Shown here piece by piece: positions 9,505 to 19,287 of a DNA stretch of 64,000 nt (position 1 is its first letter; each line of letters opens with the position of its first letter). Below the pieces are notes generated by a model. The model made no database searches, was not told the DNA's origin, and saw only the letters and a program-made list of their open reading frames with translations. Source of the DNA: Telmatobacter sp. DSM 110680 (lineage in GTDB: Bacteria > Acidobacteriota > Terriglobia > Terriglobales > Acidobacteriaceae); contig NZ_CP121196.1 in assembly GCF_039994875.1 (NCBI RefSeq), forward strand, positions 1,178,001 through 1,242,000, read 5' to 3'. Both the position numbers and the translations under genes were made by a program.

Positions 9505-9579
9505 GAGACTCGGAAACGACGTTGATTGTAATCCATTTTGTATACTTCGCAAGAAGCGACGAACGGCTAATAGCCACTT

Positions 9580-10539
9580 ATGAAAGTCGGATTGAGTTCA
9601 TCCCGCAAAATCGAAGTGATTGACTCGCATACCGCGGGCGAGCCCACGCGATGCGTTTTGTCTGGCGGACCAGACCTTGGCAAAGGAACATTGGCAGAGC
9701 GCATGGAGCGCCTTCGCCGTGATCACGACTGGGTGCGTCGCGCCATCTTATGCGAACCGCGCGGTTCCGATGTAGTGGTGGGCGCGTGGTTGCTCGAGCC
9801 GGATACTCCAGATTGTGCAGCCGCAGTCATCTTCTTTAACAACGCAGGCTATCTGGGAATGTGTGGCCACGGCACCATTGGCGTAGCTGCGACGCTGGCG
9901 CACGTGGGACGAATTGAGCCGGGGATTCATTTTCTGCAGACCCCTGTGGGTAAGGTCAAGATAGACCTCAAATCGGCAAATGATGCCACGATCGAAAATG
10001 TCCCAGCCTACCGTTACGCCACTGCGGTTGAGGTTCAAGTCCCCGGTCATGGAACCGTGTCCGGAGATATCGCATGGGGTGGTAACTGGTTCTTCCTCAT
10101 TGCGCATAACGATTTACCGCTAGAGTTAGAAAACGCGGAAGCGCTCACTAATTTGACTTGGAGGATTCGCACCGAGCTCTCGACCAACGGGATAACGGGG
10201 GCTAATGGCGCGGAGATTGATCACATCGAGCTATTTACTGCGCCGCGTGATCCGTTCAACCACAGCCGAAATTTTGTACTCTGCCCAGGCAAAGCCTACG
10301 ATCGCTCGCCTTGCGGGACAGGCACCAGTGCGAAGATGGCATGTCTGGTTGCGGCAGGCAAACTGGCTCCCGGCGACGCTTGGAGACAGGAAGGGATTCT
10401 CGGCACGGTATTTGAGGGGAGTGTACGCATCGAAAACGGAGCGATCATTCCGTCGATCACCGGTTCAGCGTTTGTGACGGCGGAGAGCACCTTGTTGTTC
10501 GATGCCGGAGATCCATTCCGCAATGGGATTGGGTCGTGA
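9580..10539 (+). CDS. 4-hydroxyproline 2-epimerase (proline racemase family)
   Basis: 319 residues. The family signatures MCGHGT (Cys95) and SPCGTGTS (Cys245) supply the two catalytic cysteines, which distinguishes epimerases/racemases from the Thr-containing dehydratases. The N-terminus IDSHTAGEPTR is also diagnostic. It converts trans-4-hydroxy-L-proline to cis-4-hydroxy-D-proline, the first step of bacterial hydroxyproline degradation. It is divergent from the Fe-S/FAD dehydrogenase and overlaps the following oxidase gene at its stop codon (TCGTGATG), indicating an operon. Confidence 0.88.
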   Translation: MKVGLSSSRKIEVIDSHTAGEPTRCVLSGGPDLGKGTLAERMERLRRDHDWVRRAILCEPRGSDVVVGAWLLEPDTPDCAAAVIFFNNAGYLGMCGHGTIGVAATLAHVGRIEPGIHFLQTPVGKVKIDLKSANDATIENVPAYRYATAVEVQVPGHGTVSGDIAWGGNWFFLIAHNDLPLELENAEALTNLTWRIRTELSTNGITGANGAEIDHIELFTAPRDPFNHSRNFVLCPGKAYDRSPCGTGTSAKMACLVAAGKLAPGDAWRQEGILGTVFEGSVRIENGAIIPSITGSAFVTAESTLLFDAGDPFRNGIGS

Positions 10540-11705
10540 TGCAAACTTCTTTCGATGCAGTCATCGTGGGTGGCGGCATTGTCGGGGCGGCCACGGCGGC
10601 CTCTTGCGCGCGAGCAGGGTTGCAAGTCGCGCTTGTCGAACGCGACATGCTCGGAGGTGGCGCGACAGCCGCAGGTATGGGCCACGTTGTAGTGATGGAC
10701 GACTCTGAAGCCCAGTTTGCCTTAACGCGTTATTCGCAGTTGTTGTGGTCCAGGCTCGCGGCTCAGCTGCCGGATAGTGTCGAATACGAAACGACCGGAA
10801 CAATATGGCTCGCAGCGGACGATGAAGAGATGGCCGAAGCAGAGCGGAAGCATCGGTTTTACTGCGACAGAGATGTGCCTGCCCAGCTGCTGAATGCACG
10901 TGAGCTATTCGATCTGGAGCCGAACGTCAGACCAGGGCTTGCCGGAGCGTTGCTGGTTCCCGAGGACGCGGTTATTTATCCGCCAACGGCCGCACTTCAC
11001 TTCGCAAAAGTGGCTGAGCATCTTGGTGCAACACTTGTAATCGGCCGCAGCGTAACGCAAATGGGAAGTGGTCGGGTGGTATTGGACTGCGGAGCGGAAC
11101 TGACGGCCCGATGCCTCATCAATGCGACCGGCACATGCGCGCCCGAACTGACTAGGGATGTTCCGGTGAAGAAGCGTAAAGGCCATCTCGTAATTACTGA
11201 TCGCTATCTGGGTTTTGTGCGTCATCAACTGGTCGAGCTAGGGTACCTGAAGAGCGCTCACTCAGTGTCGTCGAATTCTGTTGCGTTCAACGTGCAGCCG
11301 CGAAAGACGGGACAGATTCTGATCGGTTCCTCACGGCAATATGGCGATGAGACATCGAACGTCGACCAGGAGATTCTGAGCGCCATGCTCCAACGAGCCG
11401 CTACGTACATGCCATCGATCGGAGATTTAAATGCGCTACGTGTATGGACAGGGTTTCGGGCGGCCACTCCGGACAAACTCCCGCTGATCGGGCCTGCCTC
11501 ATTCGATGAGACGGTGTGGCTCGCAACCGGACACGAAGGCCTCGGCATCACGACGTCTCTGGCTACAGGGGAGTTGTTGGCCGCCAAACTCACCGGGCGA
11601 GAGTCAGCGATTCCCATTGAGCCTTATGTACCCTCACGATTTGTAAAGCCCGATAACCAAGATGTTGCGTCACACAAGGAGCCGCTATGCAATGGAAAGG
11701 CGTAA
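10539..11705 (+). CDS. FAD-dependent D-amino-acid oxidase-type enzyme
   Basis: 388 residues from ATG 10539, which overlaps the epimerase stop; a GTG one codon earlier is possible. The N-terminal Rossmann motif VGGGIVGAATA binds FAD and the C-terminal half contains the DAO-family segment TGHEGLGITTSLATGE. In comparable clusters a DAO-type flavoenzyme acts as, or together with, the D-hydroxyproline dehydrogenase. Here it coexists with the HcnA/B-like pair on the other strand, so it may be a second subunit of that complex or an independent oxidase. It overlaps the downstream DapA-like gene by 19 bases. Confidence 0.78.
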   Translation: MQTSFDAVIVGGGIVGAATAASCARAGLQVALVERDMLGGGATAAGMGHVVVMDDSEAQFALTRYSQLLWSRLAAQLPDSVEYETTGTIWLAADDEEMAEAERKHRFYCDRDVPAQLLNARELFDLEPNVRPGLAGALLVPEDAVIYPPTAALHFAKVAEHLGATLVIGRSVTQMGSGRVVLDCGAELTARCLINATGTCAPELTRDVPVKKRKGHLVITDRYLGFVRHQLVELGYLKSAHSVSSNSVAFNVQPRKTGQILIGSSRQYGDETSNVDQEILSAMLQRAATYMPSIGDLNALRVWTGFRAATPDKLPLIGPASFDETVWLATGHEGLGITTSLATGELLAAKLTGRESAIPIEPYVPSRFVKPDNQDVASHKEPLCNGKA

Positions 11706-12598
11706 TGCCGGCGATGACCACGCCATTCGATGAAAACCTCAAGGTCGACTGGCCATTTGTAAAGCGTCACGCACGGTGGCTGCATGCGAACGGTTGCTCT
11801 GGAATCGTGTGCCTGGGTTCGCTCGGCGAAGCGGCTACGCTGACTTTCGATGAGAAGATCCGCATTGTGTGCGATGTGGTGGACGCGGTCTCGCCTGCCA
11901 TCCCAGTTGTCGGCGCAGTTTCAGCGCTCTCTACGATCGAGGCCGTGAATCTCGCAAAGGCACTGGCCGATGCCGGGGCGCAAGGACTGATGATTCTGCC
12001 GCCCTATGTTTATCGGGGCGACTGGAGAGAAACGAAGGCGCATATCGCCGCAATTCTGCGCGCGACGCCGCTTCCGGCAATGCTCTATAACAACCCAGTT
12101 GCCTATGGAACAGATTTCATCCCTGAACAAATCTCCGAACTTGCAGATGAGTTCGGCAATCTTGCTGCGGTAAAGGAGTCCTCCACGGATGTGCGGCGCG
12201 TGACCGCAATTCGTGCGTTGTCGAACAATCGCCTCGCAATCTTTGTTGGTGTCGACGATGCGATTGTCGAAGGGATCGATGCAGGCGCCGTGGGTTGGAT
12301 TGCGGGATTGGTGAATGCCTTTCCGCGTGAATCCGTTGAACTATTCGATATAGCAAAAAGGGGAGACAAGCAATCTGCCTTCGATCTCTATCGTTGGTTT
12401 CTGCCCTTGCTGCGCATGGACACCGTCCCCAAATTTGTGCAATTAATCAAGCTGGTCCAGGAGGAAATCGGGATTGGATCGGCCCGGGTACGGCCACCAA
12501 GGCTGCAGATCGAAGGCGCCGAGTTAGCCGAAACAAAGAGGTTGGTCGCGGAAGCGGTGCGTAGTCATCCAAAAACGTACACGAGTTCAGCCCTCTAA
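11687..12598 (+). CDS. DapA-family aldolase/deaminase (pyrroline-4-hydroxy-2-carboxylate deaminase type)
   Basis: 303 residues, a TIM-barrel lyase of the dihydrodipicolinate synthase family. The GSLGEA loop (about 44-49), Tyr134 in LYNNP and the Schiff-base Lys163 in AVKESS are in place. In hydroxyproline clusters this family converts pyrroline-4-hydroxy-2-carboxylate to 2-oxoglutarate semialdehyde with loss of ammonia. It is the last gene of the plus-strand hydroxyproline operon. The aldehyde dehydrogenase needed to finish the route to 2-oxoglutarate is not in this window. Confidence 0.82.
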   Translation: MQWKGVMPAMTTPFDENLKVDWPFVKRHARWLHANGCSGIVCLGSLGEAATLTFDEKIRIVCDVVDAVSPAIPVVGAVSALSTIEAVNLAKALADAGAQGLMILPPYVYRGDWRETKAHIAAILRATPLPAMLYNNPVAYGTDFIPEQISELADEFGNLAAVKESSTDVRRVTAIRALSNNRLAIFVGVDDAIVEGIDAGAVGWIAGLVNAFPRESVELFDIAKRGDKQSAFDLYRWFLPLLRMDTVPKFVQLIKLVQEEIGIGSARVRPPRLQIEGAELAETKRLVAEAVRSHPKTYTSSAL

Positions 12599-12731
12599 CT
12601 TCAGCACGACTATTGTTGATCAGCAGCGCCAGACATCCTCCGGCCTTCTTGTTCGCATCGAATAGTCTTACGGCCTACTTTGCGTTCCTTTACCCACCAA
12701 AATCAATAACAACCCCAAAACCACGAGAGAT

Positions 12732-15392
12732 ATGCCGCGTCTTCCCACTTCAACTTACCGGCTGCAATTGCATGCGAATTTCACATTCGATGATGCCGCC
12801 AATGTTGCCTCGTATCTAAAGGCGCTTGGGATTTCGCACGCGTACTGTTCGCCATACCTTCAGGCTGCTCCCGGCAGCATGCATGGTTATGACGTTGTGG
12901 ATCATCAACAGGTGAATGATGAACTGGGAGGCGAAGAAGGGCACCAGCGCTTCTGCGCACGCCTCGGTGAACTTGGGTTGGGTCAGGTGCTCGACATCGT
13001 TCCCAATCACATGGCGATTGGTCCTCGCAATCAAAACTGGTGGGACGTTCTAGAAAATGGACCGTCAAGCCGTTTTGCGATGTGGTTCGATATCGACTGG
13101 CACTCGTCGGAAGTCAGGCTGCAGAACAAGGTCCTGATTCCCGTGCTTGGCGAGCAGTATGGTCGCGTACTGGCGGCCGGCCAAATCCGAATCGATCGTG
13201 AACGGGGAGCACTTTGCGTCCGTTACATCGACAACCCCTATCCGCTTGCCCCTCGCTCGCTGCCCGTCATTCTGGAGCGTGCAGCGCAATATGCATTCAG
13301 TCCGACTTTGAGCTTCCTTGCTGATAGCCTCGCTCGATTGCCCGTCCCCAATGCGACGGATACTGCGGCTATCAACTCCCGGCATCGCGACAAGGTGGTT
13401 ATCTACGGTCTTCTACAACGATTTTGCGATGAGCACCCCGAGGGATTGCAGGCAATCGACAAGGCTGTTCGCGAGCTGAATGAGGATCACGATGCACTTG
13501 ATGAATTGCTGAATCTTCAACATTACCGATTGGCATACTGGCGGACGGCCGATCAGGAACTAGGCTACCGAAGGTTCTTCGACGTGAACACTCTTGTCGG
13601 CCTCAGGATCGAAAGACCATACGTGTTCGAAGCGACCCATCGCAGAATTCTTGAATGGCTCAGCGCGGGTGTTTTGGATGGGGTTCGAGTGGACCATCCC
13701 GACGGCCTGCGCGATCCATTGCAATATTTCGCACGACTCCGGCAACGAGCGCCGGATGCATGGATCGTCGGAGAGAAAATCCTGGAGCCCGGCGAATTCT
13801 TGCGGGAAAACTGGCCGATTGAGGGAACCAGCGGTTATGACTTCTTAAACGTTTGCAACATCTGGCTCATGCAGCCGGATGGACTGAAGGAGCTGACACA
13901 GATCTACAGCGATTTCACGAAGCAACCAACCGATTTTGCAGCCATAGCCCAGGACAAGAAGCTCAGTGTTGAGTTGGAAGCGCTTGGAAGCGATGTGAAT
14001 CGTCTTTCGACATTGTTTCTGGAGATATGCGAAAACAACCGGGACCGCCGCGACTTTACAAGGGCGGAGATAAGACGCGCGATTCGCGAGATAGCTTCAT
14101 GCTTCGCGATCTACAGAAATTATGTTGTGCCGGACCGCGATGAAATTGCTGAAGAAGATCGTGAAGAAGTTCGGAAAGTTCTGGAGAGGGCCAAGGCCCG
14201 CCGGAACGATCTCGACCATGGGCTGCTCGACTTCATTGGAGAAGTCCTGCTACTGCGTTCACGTGGCACTCTCGAATCCGAATTCGTGTATCGGTTTCAG
14301 CAATTCACTTCACCGGTAATGGCTAAAGGTGTGGAAGACACAGCCTTTTATTGCTACAACCGCATGGTTGGACTGAATGAGGTTGGCAGTGCACCCGATC
14401 GCGACGGTCTCACATCCGCGGAGTTTATCGACTACTGCGCCAAGATGCAGGCATCCCGTCCGCTGACGATGACTACACTTTCCACGCATGACACCAAGCG
14501 CTCCGACGATGTTCGCGCGCGGCTCGCTGTCATTACGGAGATTCCCGGTCAATGGCGTTCGTTCCTGAGACGCTGGGCGCGTATAAATGGGCCGCTCAAA
14601 ACTCAGGATCTCCCTGACCGCAACACAGAGTACTTCCTCTATCAAACAATGATCGGCGCTTGGCCCATTGCAAGAGACCGCATGATTCAGTACATGGAGA
14701 AAGCTGTCCGCGAGGCCAAGCAGCAGACAAGTTGGACTCAGCAAAACAAAGAATTTGAAGATGCGCTGAAAAACTTCATTGAGCGACTGTATGACAGCCA
14801 CGAATTCGTTGCCGCAATTGAAGAGTTCGTAAATCGGCTCCTCGATCACGGACGAATCAATAGCTTGGCTCAAACGCTGTTGAAATGCACGGCTCCGGGC
14901 GTTCCGGACACATACCAGGGAAGCGAACTGTGGGACCTTCACTTGGTAGATCCTGATAATCGCGGGCCAATCGACTACGCTGCCAGACGGACGATGCTGT
15001 CGGAACTGAAAGCCGGAATGCCGGTCGAAGAGATTATGAACAGAATGGATAGCGGATTGCCAAAACTCTGGACGCTTCATTGCGCTCTGAATCTCCGGCG
15101 CAACAGGCCAGAATGGTTTGGCGCCGATGCTGGTTTCGAGCCCCTGGTGTTTGAAGGAAAAAAGATGGATCACGCGGTTGGATATCTACGTGCGGGAAGC
15201 GTGGCGACCATCGTACCAAGATGGTCGTTGAAGCTTGGCGGGAGTTGGGCCAATACGATCGTCGATTTGCCGGGAAGTCTGTGGAAGAATCTACTGACAA
15301 ACGAAACACTGAACGGAGGCCGTATTCCCGTGCAAGAGATTCTGCGACGCTTTCCCGTCGCATTGCTTGTGAAGGAAGAGCGCGATGCATAG
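12732..15392 (+). CDS. treY: Maltooligosyl trehalose synthase
   Basis: 886 residues, a GH13 intramolecular transglucosylase. It turns the terminal alpha-1,4 bond of maltodextrins into an alpha,alpha-1,1 bond, giving maltooligosyl-trehalose. Typical TreY features are the N-terminal STYRLQL and SPYLQAAPGS segments, DIVPNHMA (region I), the nucleophile region DGVRVDHPDGL and the acid/base region GEKIL. Length is at the long end of the family. A GAGAGA-type ribosome site precedes ATG 12732. The stop overlaps the treZ start by 8 bases, so treY-treZ form one operon. Confidence 0.95.
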   Translation: MPRLPTSTYRLQLHANFTFDDAANVASYLKALGISHAYCSPYLQAAPGSMHGYDVVDHQQVNDELGGEEGHQRFCARLGELGLGQVLDIVPNHMAIGPRNQNWWDVLENGPSSRFAMWFDIDWHSSEVRLQNKVLIPVLGEQYGRVLAAGQIRIDRERGALCVRYIDNPYPLAPRSLPVILERAAQYAFSPTLSFLADSLARLPVPNATDTAAINSRHRDKVVIYGLLQRFCDEHPEGLQAIDKAVRELNEDHDALDELLNLQHYRLAYWRTADQELGYRRFFDVNTLVGLRIERPYVFEATHRRILEWLSAGVLDGVRVDHPDGLRDPLQYFARLRQRAPDAWIVGEKILEPGEFLRENWPIEGTSGYDFLNVCNIWLMQPDGLKELTQIYSDFTKQPTDFAAIAQDKKLSVELEALGSDVNRLSTLFLEICENNRDRRDFTRAEIRRAIREIASCFAIYRNYVVPDRDEIAEEDREEVRKVLERAKARRNDLDHGLLDFIGEVLLLRSRGTLESEFVYRFQQFTSPVMAKGVEDTAFYCYNRMVGLNEVGSAPDRDGLTSAEFIDYCAKMQASRPLTMTTLSTHDTKRSDDVRARLAVITEIPGQWRSFLRRWARINGPLKTQDLPDRNTEYFLYQTMIGAWPIARDRMIQYMEKAVREAKQQTSWTQQNKEFEDALKNFIERLYDSHEFVAAIEEFVNRLLDHGRINSLAQTLLKCTAPGVPDTYQGSELWDLHLVDPDNRGPIDYAARRTMLSELKAGMPVEEIMNRMDSGLPKLWTLHCALNLRRNRPEWFGADAGFEPLVFEGKKMDHAVGYLRAGSVATIVPRWSLKLGGSWANTIVDLPGSLWKNLLTNETLNGGRIPVQEILRRFPVALLVKEERDA

Positions 15393-17133
15393 GTTTGAGG
15401 TGTGGGCGCCGCTTGCAAAATCTCTTTCCGTGCAAGCCGATGGTAAATCCTTCTCAATGTCTGGGCCAGATGAGGACGGCTGGTGGTTCGCCGCGGTGAG
15501 CTCTGCGGGGCATGGAACAGACTATGGTTTTCTCATCAACGACGATGAAAGACCTTATCCTGATCCGCGTTCACAATGGCAGCCAAACGGGGTTCATGCT
15601 CTTTCACGCGTCTACGATCAAGGCGCATTTCACTGGAACGACGAGGCATTCAACGCCCGTCCGCTCTCGAGCGCTGTTGTGTATGAACTTCATCTGGGAA
15701 CATTCACGCGCGAAGGAACCCTGGATGCAGCAATTACAAAACTTGAACACCTGCGCAATCTTGGTGTCACTCACGTGGAGCTTTTACCCGTCGGGTCTTT
15801 TGAAGGTGACCACGGCTGGGGCTATGACGGAGTCTCGCTCTTTGCCGTGCACGAGCCCTATGGCGGTCCCGACGCACTGAAACGATTCGTGAACGCCGCG
15901 CATGGTGCTGGACTGGCCGTGCTACTTGACGTGGTGTATAACCACTTCGGACCCAGCGGCAACTACACCGGAAAATTCGGGCCGTATCTCACAGATGCAC
16001 ATAAGACACCGTGGGGGGGCGCCGTCAATCTCGAAGAGGCCGCCTCACACCAGGTGCGCAGATTCTTTCTAGATAACGCGCTGATGTGGTTGCGCGACTT
16101 CCATATGGATGGGTTGCGCATCGATGCTGTTCATTCCTTTGTCGACCGATCCGCCATTCACATTCTTGAAGAACTCGCGGTAGAAATTGAAACACTGGCC
16201 GCAACGTTGGGGCGACAGCTGGTCTTGATTGCCGAAAGCGATCTGAACGATCCCCGCATCGTGACCCCGCGTGATTGCGGCGGATTGGGAATGGATGCGC
16301 AGTGGAACGATGATTTTCACCACGCGCTCTTTGCCGTTCTCAATCGAGAGCAGCCTGCCGGCTATTACACTGACTTCGGGTCTCTCGCCTACCTCGCCAA
16401 GGCGCTTGAGCGAACGTTTGTGTATGACGGAATGTATTCGCCGAATCGCAATCGCAGGCATGGTCGTCCAGTAGGGAATCTGTCTCAGCATCGCTTTCTC
16501 GGCTTCATTCAGAATCACGATCAAGTGGGAAATAGGGCTGTCGGCGACCGGATCAGCCAGAGCGCCGGTCTAGGTCGCGCAAAGATTGCAGCCGGTCTTG
16601 TTTTGCTTGGACCGTTTATCCCGATGCTTTTTCAAGGCGAGGAGTGGGCCACGAATTCGCCGTTCCTCTATTTTGCTGATCATCAAGATCCGGAATTGGC
16701 GCGGCTCGTTTCAGAAGGGCGCAGGCACGAGTTTGATGGGTTCGGATGGGATCCCTCCATCATTCCTGATCCCGAAAAACGCGAATCATTTTTGCGCTCA
16801 AAATTGAACTGGGACGAAATGCCCGAGCCTGTTCATGCCGATGCACTGAATTGGTATCGCAAGCTCATCCAGCTCCGGCGTGCTGAGCGTTCTTTGAATA
16901 ATGGCGAACCGGGCAATACCGCGGTCACGTACAACGAAGACGAGCGTTGGCTCTGTATGCTGCGCGGATCTATCATCGTTGCTTGCAGTATTGCGGAGAA
17001 TGCGCAGGTGGTGCCTATCCACCGAGAAGGCGAACTGATTCTCGCTTCTCAACAGGAAATCGTCGCTACAGGTGAGTCTGTCATGCTTCCACCCGACTCG
17101 ATTGTGGTAATTCGAACCATCGCCGACCGCTAA
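15385..17133 (+). CDS. treZ: Malto-oligosyltrehalose trehalohydrolase
   Basis: 582 residues, GH13 with an N-terminal carbohydrate-binding E-set domain (about 1-90). The catalytic blocks are MDGLRIDAVHSF (about residue 240), LIAESDLNDP (about 277) and IQNHDQVGNRA (about 376). It releases trehalose from the product of TreY, completing the two-step TreY/TreZ route from glycogen-type glucans. Start overlaps treY. Ends convergently, with a 4-base overlap, against the MscS-like gene on the other strand. Confidence 0.95.
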   Translation: MHRFEVWAPLAKSLSVQADGKSFSMSGPDEDGWWFAAVSSAGHGTDYGFLINDDERPYPDPRSQWQPNGVHALSRVYDQGAFHWNDEAFNARPLSSAVVYELHLGTFTREGTLDAAITKLEHLRNLGVTHVELLPVGSFEGDHGWGYDGVSLFAVHEPYGGPDALKRFVNAAHGAGLAVLLDVVYNHFGPSGNYTGKFGPYLTDAHKTPWGGAVNLEEAASHQVRRFFLDNALMWLRDFHMDGLRIDAVHSFVDRSAIHILEELAVEIETLAATLGRQLVLIAESDLNDPRIVTPRDCGGLGMDAQWNDDFHHALFAVLNREQPAGYYTDFGSLAYLAKALERTFVYDGMYSPNRNRRHGRPVGNLSQHRFLGFIQNHDQVGNRAVGDRISQSAGLGRAKIAAGLVLLGPFIPMLFQGEEWATNSPFLYFADHQDPELARLVSEGRRHEFDGFGWDPSIIPDPEKRESFLRSKLNWDEMPEPVHADALNWYRKLIQLRRAERSLNNGEPGNTAVTYNEDERWLCMLRGSIIVACSIAENAQVVPIHREGELILASQQEIVATGESVMLPPDSIVVIRTIADR

Positions 17134-17963
17134 AAGTGGCGAATGGTTTCGTGTCGGATCGGCTCCACCGGTGGAGGCATCGGCTCATGCTCTGCTCCGT
17201 AGCCGCGTTCGTTGGCGCGGTCCACGTGGCTCTCGAGAGATCGACTCACCAGATCGCGCGAACCGAGGCCAACCGCCAGCGCAAGAGTCAAGACGATTCC
17301 ACCGAACAAAATGCCGAATGCCAGTTCAACAACATTGCCGCCAACCTGAAGATGATCGAGTACCATGGCCGCGGTTAGGACCAGCACCAGCCATTTCACG
17401 CCGAGCGAAAGAAAGCGTGCATATTGTAATTGTGCATTGACTGCGCCAATCAGGACCGAGCGCGCGAGGAACCGTGCAATTAATGTGCCAGCAATCAACA
17501 GCAAGATGGCGCCAACCATGTGAGTCAGATAGGGCAGCATGGAAATCGGCAACGGTGCCCCAGTTGCGTACGATGCATCAAATGCCGACACACCAATGAT
17601 CAAACCAAGCAGCACACAGCCCCAGAACGCGGCGCGTGCAATCAGCGCTGTGGGCGAGCTGGAGGGAGCCCATTCCGAACTTCCGCGACTTAGGCGTTCG
17701 TCGAACTTAATAAAGGTGAGACCCTTGCGCAAAACCCACGAAAGCCCCATTCCGATCAGGGTGAATAGCGTGAGCGCGACAAAAATCGCAAGAATGCCGG
17801 GCAGGACTGCGATGAAAAGCGACAATACGCGAAAGACCGATTGTTGAAGCGCGAGCGACATGTGGTGCCAGATCGATCCATTGTCTGGGATCGCAGGTGC
17901 AGGCGGATTGTAGTCTTGAACAGTCTGCAGCATTGTTGCGATAAAGCTAAGCATCGGACTCAC
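17130..17963 (-). CDS. MscS-like / conserved TM-helix membrane protein
   Basis: 277 residues with four hydrophobic segments (about 45-75, 105-130, 140-165 and 185-235). The last includes the glycine/alanine-rich stretch LAFGILFGGIVLTLALAVGLG typical of the TM3 pore helix of small-conductance mechanosensitive channels, but no full cytoplasmic MscS beta-domain follows. Proteins with this conserved TM helix are often annotated as mechanosensitive channel relatives. Lying at the end of a minus-strand trehalose/glycogen gene group, it could release solutes on osmotic downshift. That function is inference. Confidence 0.6.
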   Translation of the reverse strand: MSPMLSFIATMLQTVQDYNPPAPAIPDNGSIWHHMSLALQQSVFRVLSLFIAVLPGILAIFVALTLFTLIGMGLSWVLRKGLTFIKFDERLSRGSSEWAPSSSPTALIARAAFWGCVLLGLIIGVSAFDASYATGAPLPISMLPYLTHMVGAILLLIAGTLIARFLARSVLIGAVNAQLQYARFLSLGVKWLVLVLTAAMVLDHLQVGGNVVELAFGILFGGIVLTLALAVGLGSRDLVSRSLESHVDRANERGYGAEHEPMPPPVEPIRHETIRHF

Positions 17964-18024
17964 CCCTTGTACTACTCGGACAAGTTCTCCTGTCGATTAA
18001 ACAAGTTCGCTCCCACACGGAGCA

Positions 18025-19215
18025 TCATGAATTAAAACGATCGGGCCAACGCCAGCGCGACACGATGTACTGCTTGTCAGATTCAAATGCCGCGGCAACT
18101 GCTTCCACGTGAACTTCAGAGCTTGTGCCGGACTTCACAACGTTGATGTGGCCGGCCACCCAGGCCAGATAGAGCGGAATCAAAGCTCCAAGCAGATGTC
18201 CACGATTAATAGTGCGCAGACGATACGCTACCAGAAAATCAAATACCACGCGTGCCCACAGGTTTTCCGGCATGCGAAAAGCCGCTGGTTCCACGACCGA
18301 AAGCCTCTTCAGCCCCAGCAGCGAGTTTGGAGCCAGGACGAGAGACCATATCTCTTGGAGATTTGAAAATGCCAGGCGAAACGCCTCAACCATTGGTGCG
18401 ATGTCAACATCTCCCTCAATTGCATGAATCGCAGGGAAAGGAGGTCGCTCCGGAGGAAGTCGCCGGGGTCTTTGCCAAAAGGCGGCTTTGGCTTCGATGT
18501 CTGCGAATAACGATCCCGTGACAAGAGAGAGAATTGCATTGATGTTGGGCTCAGCTGGTTGAGGCAAAACGCGCGTTCCCACATCGATTTCATCAACGCT
18601 CAATCCCGCAAGAGCCGCTTCGCTTACTGGCCAGACGATAGCGTCGGCCTGGTTCAGATTCACAAATCGCTGCGATGTGGTGGCCAGTCGATCGGCCATC
18701 CGGGCCGAGAACGCCATATCGATCGACAGGGGGAAGCGCACTCGCGAGCCGAATAGCGCGCGGGTGAGCGGATACAAGATAGCTGAGTTTACGAGTCCTG
18801 CGTTAGGCGGAAGAGAATAGTGAGGAACAGCAAGATCAAATGTCGTGTCGGATACAGCGTTGGCAAGATCACGCAAAGCGGCAGTGCTGAGGGAGTCCGC
18901 CCCGGGGCCGAGCATCAATACCGTTGGCGCTTCATTTTCTTTGGCCGCATTTGCAGCGCTCAAGAAATCAGTCGCCGATAATGGCCATACTGAATTGGTC
19001 GCTTGGGTTGCAATTACACGCAGTGCGGGATACGCGGTTCCGGAAGTGTCGTTCGGGGTGGCAATCGCGATTTCCTCTGCAGGAAACGATGCCGTTAAAT
19101 TCGCGAAAATGCCTTCGAGAGACTCGGCTGCCATGGGTGCGATAAAGACAAGCAATCCTGCTCGTACCGGCGTAACGGTCGCATTAGCATCCGAGACTGA
19201 ATTTGCAGTCGCCAT
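18025..19215 (-). CDS. Putative GT-A-fold glycosyltransferase-like protein
   Basis: 396 residues, no signal peptide. The N-terminal half resembles a nucleotide-sugar GT-A core: a VLMLGPGADSL stretch near 97-107, then VPHYSLPPNAG and RFPLSIDMAFS, which recall the donor and acceptor segments of glucosyl/mannosyl-glycerate synthases. A clear DxD motif is not obvious, so activity is uncertain. The C-terminal half is helical. It lies between the TreS fusion and the MscS-like gene on the same strand, hinting at a role in compatible-solute synthesis (for example a glucosylglycerate-type solute). Function not established. Confidence 0.4.
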   Translation of the reverse strand: MATANSVSDANATVTPVRAGLLVFIAPMAAESLEGIFANLTASFPAEEIAIATPNDTSGTAYPALRVIATQATNSVWPLSATDFLSAANAAKENEAPTVLMLGPGADSLSTAALRDLANAVSDTTFDLAVPHYSLPPNAGLVNSAILYPLTRALFGSRVRFPLSIDMAFSARMADRLATTSQRFVNLNQADAIVWPVSEAALAGLSVDEIDVGTRVLPQPAEPNINAILSLVTGSLFADIEAKAAFWQRPRRLPPERPPFPAIHAIEGDVDIAPMVEAFRLAFSNLQEIWSLVLAPNSLLGLKRLSVVEPAAFRMPENLWARVVFDFLVAYRLRTINRGHLLGALIPLYLAWVAGHINVVKSGTSSEVHVEAVAAAFESDKQYIVSRWRWPDRFNS

Positions 19216-19287
19216 AGGGAATCGGGGAAACTCTTACCAAGCGAGCAGTGACCTAACAGCCAGCCGACTGCATCGGTTTGATGCCAG

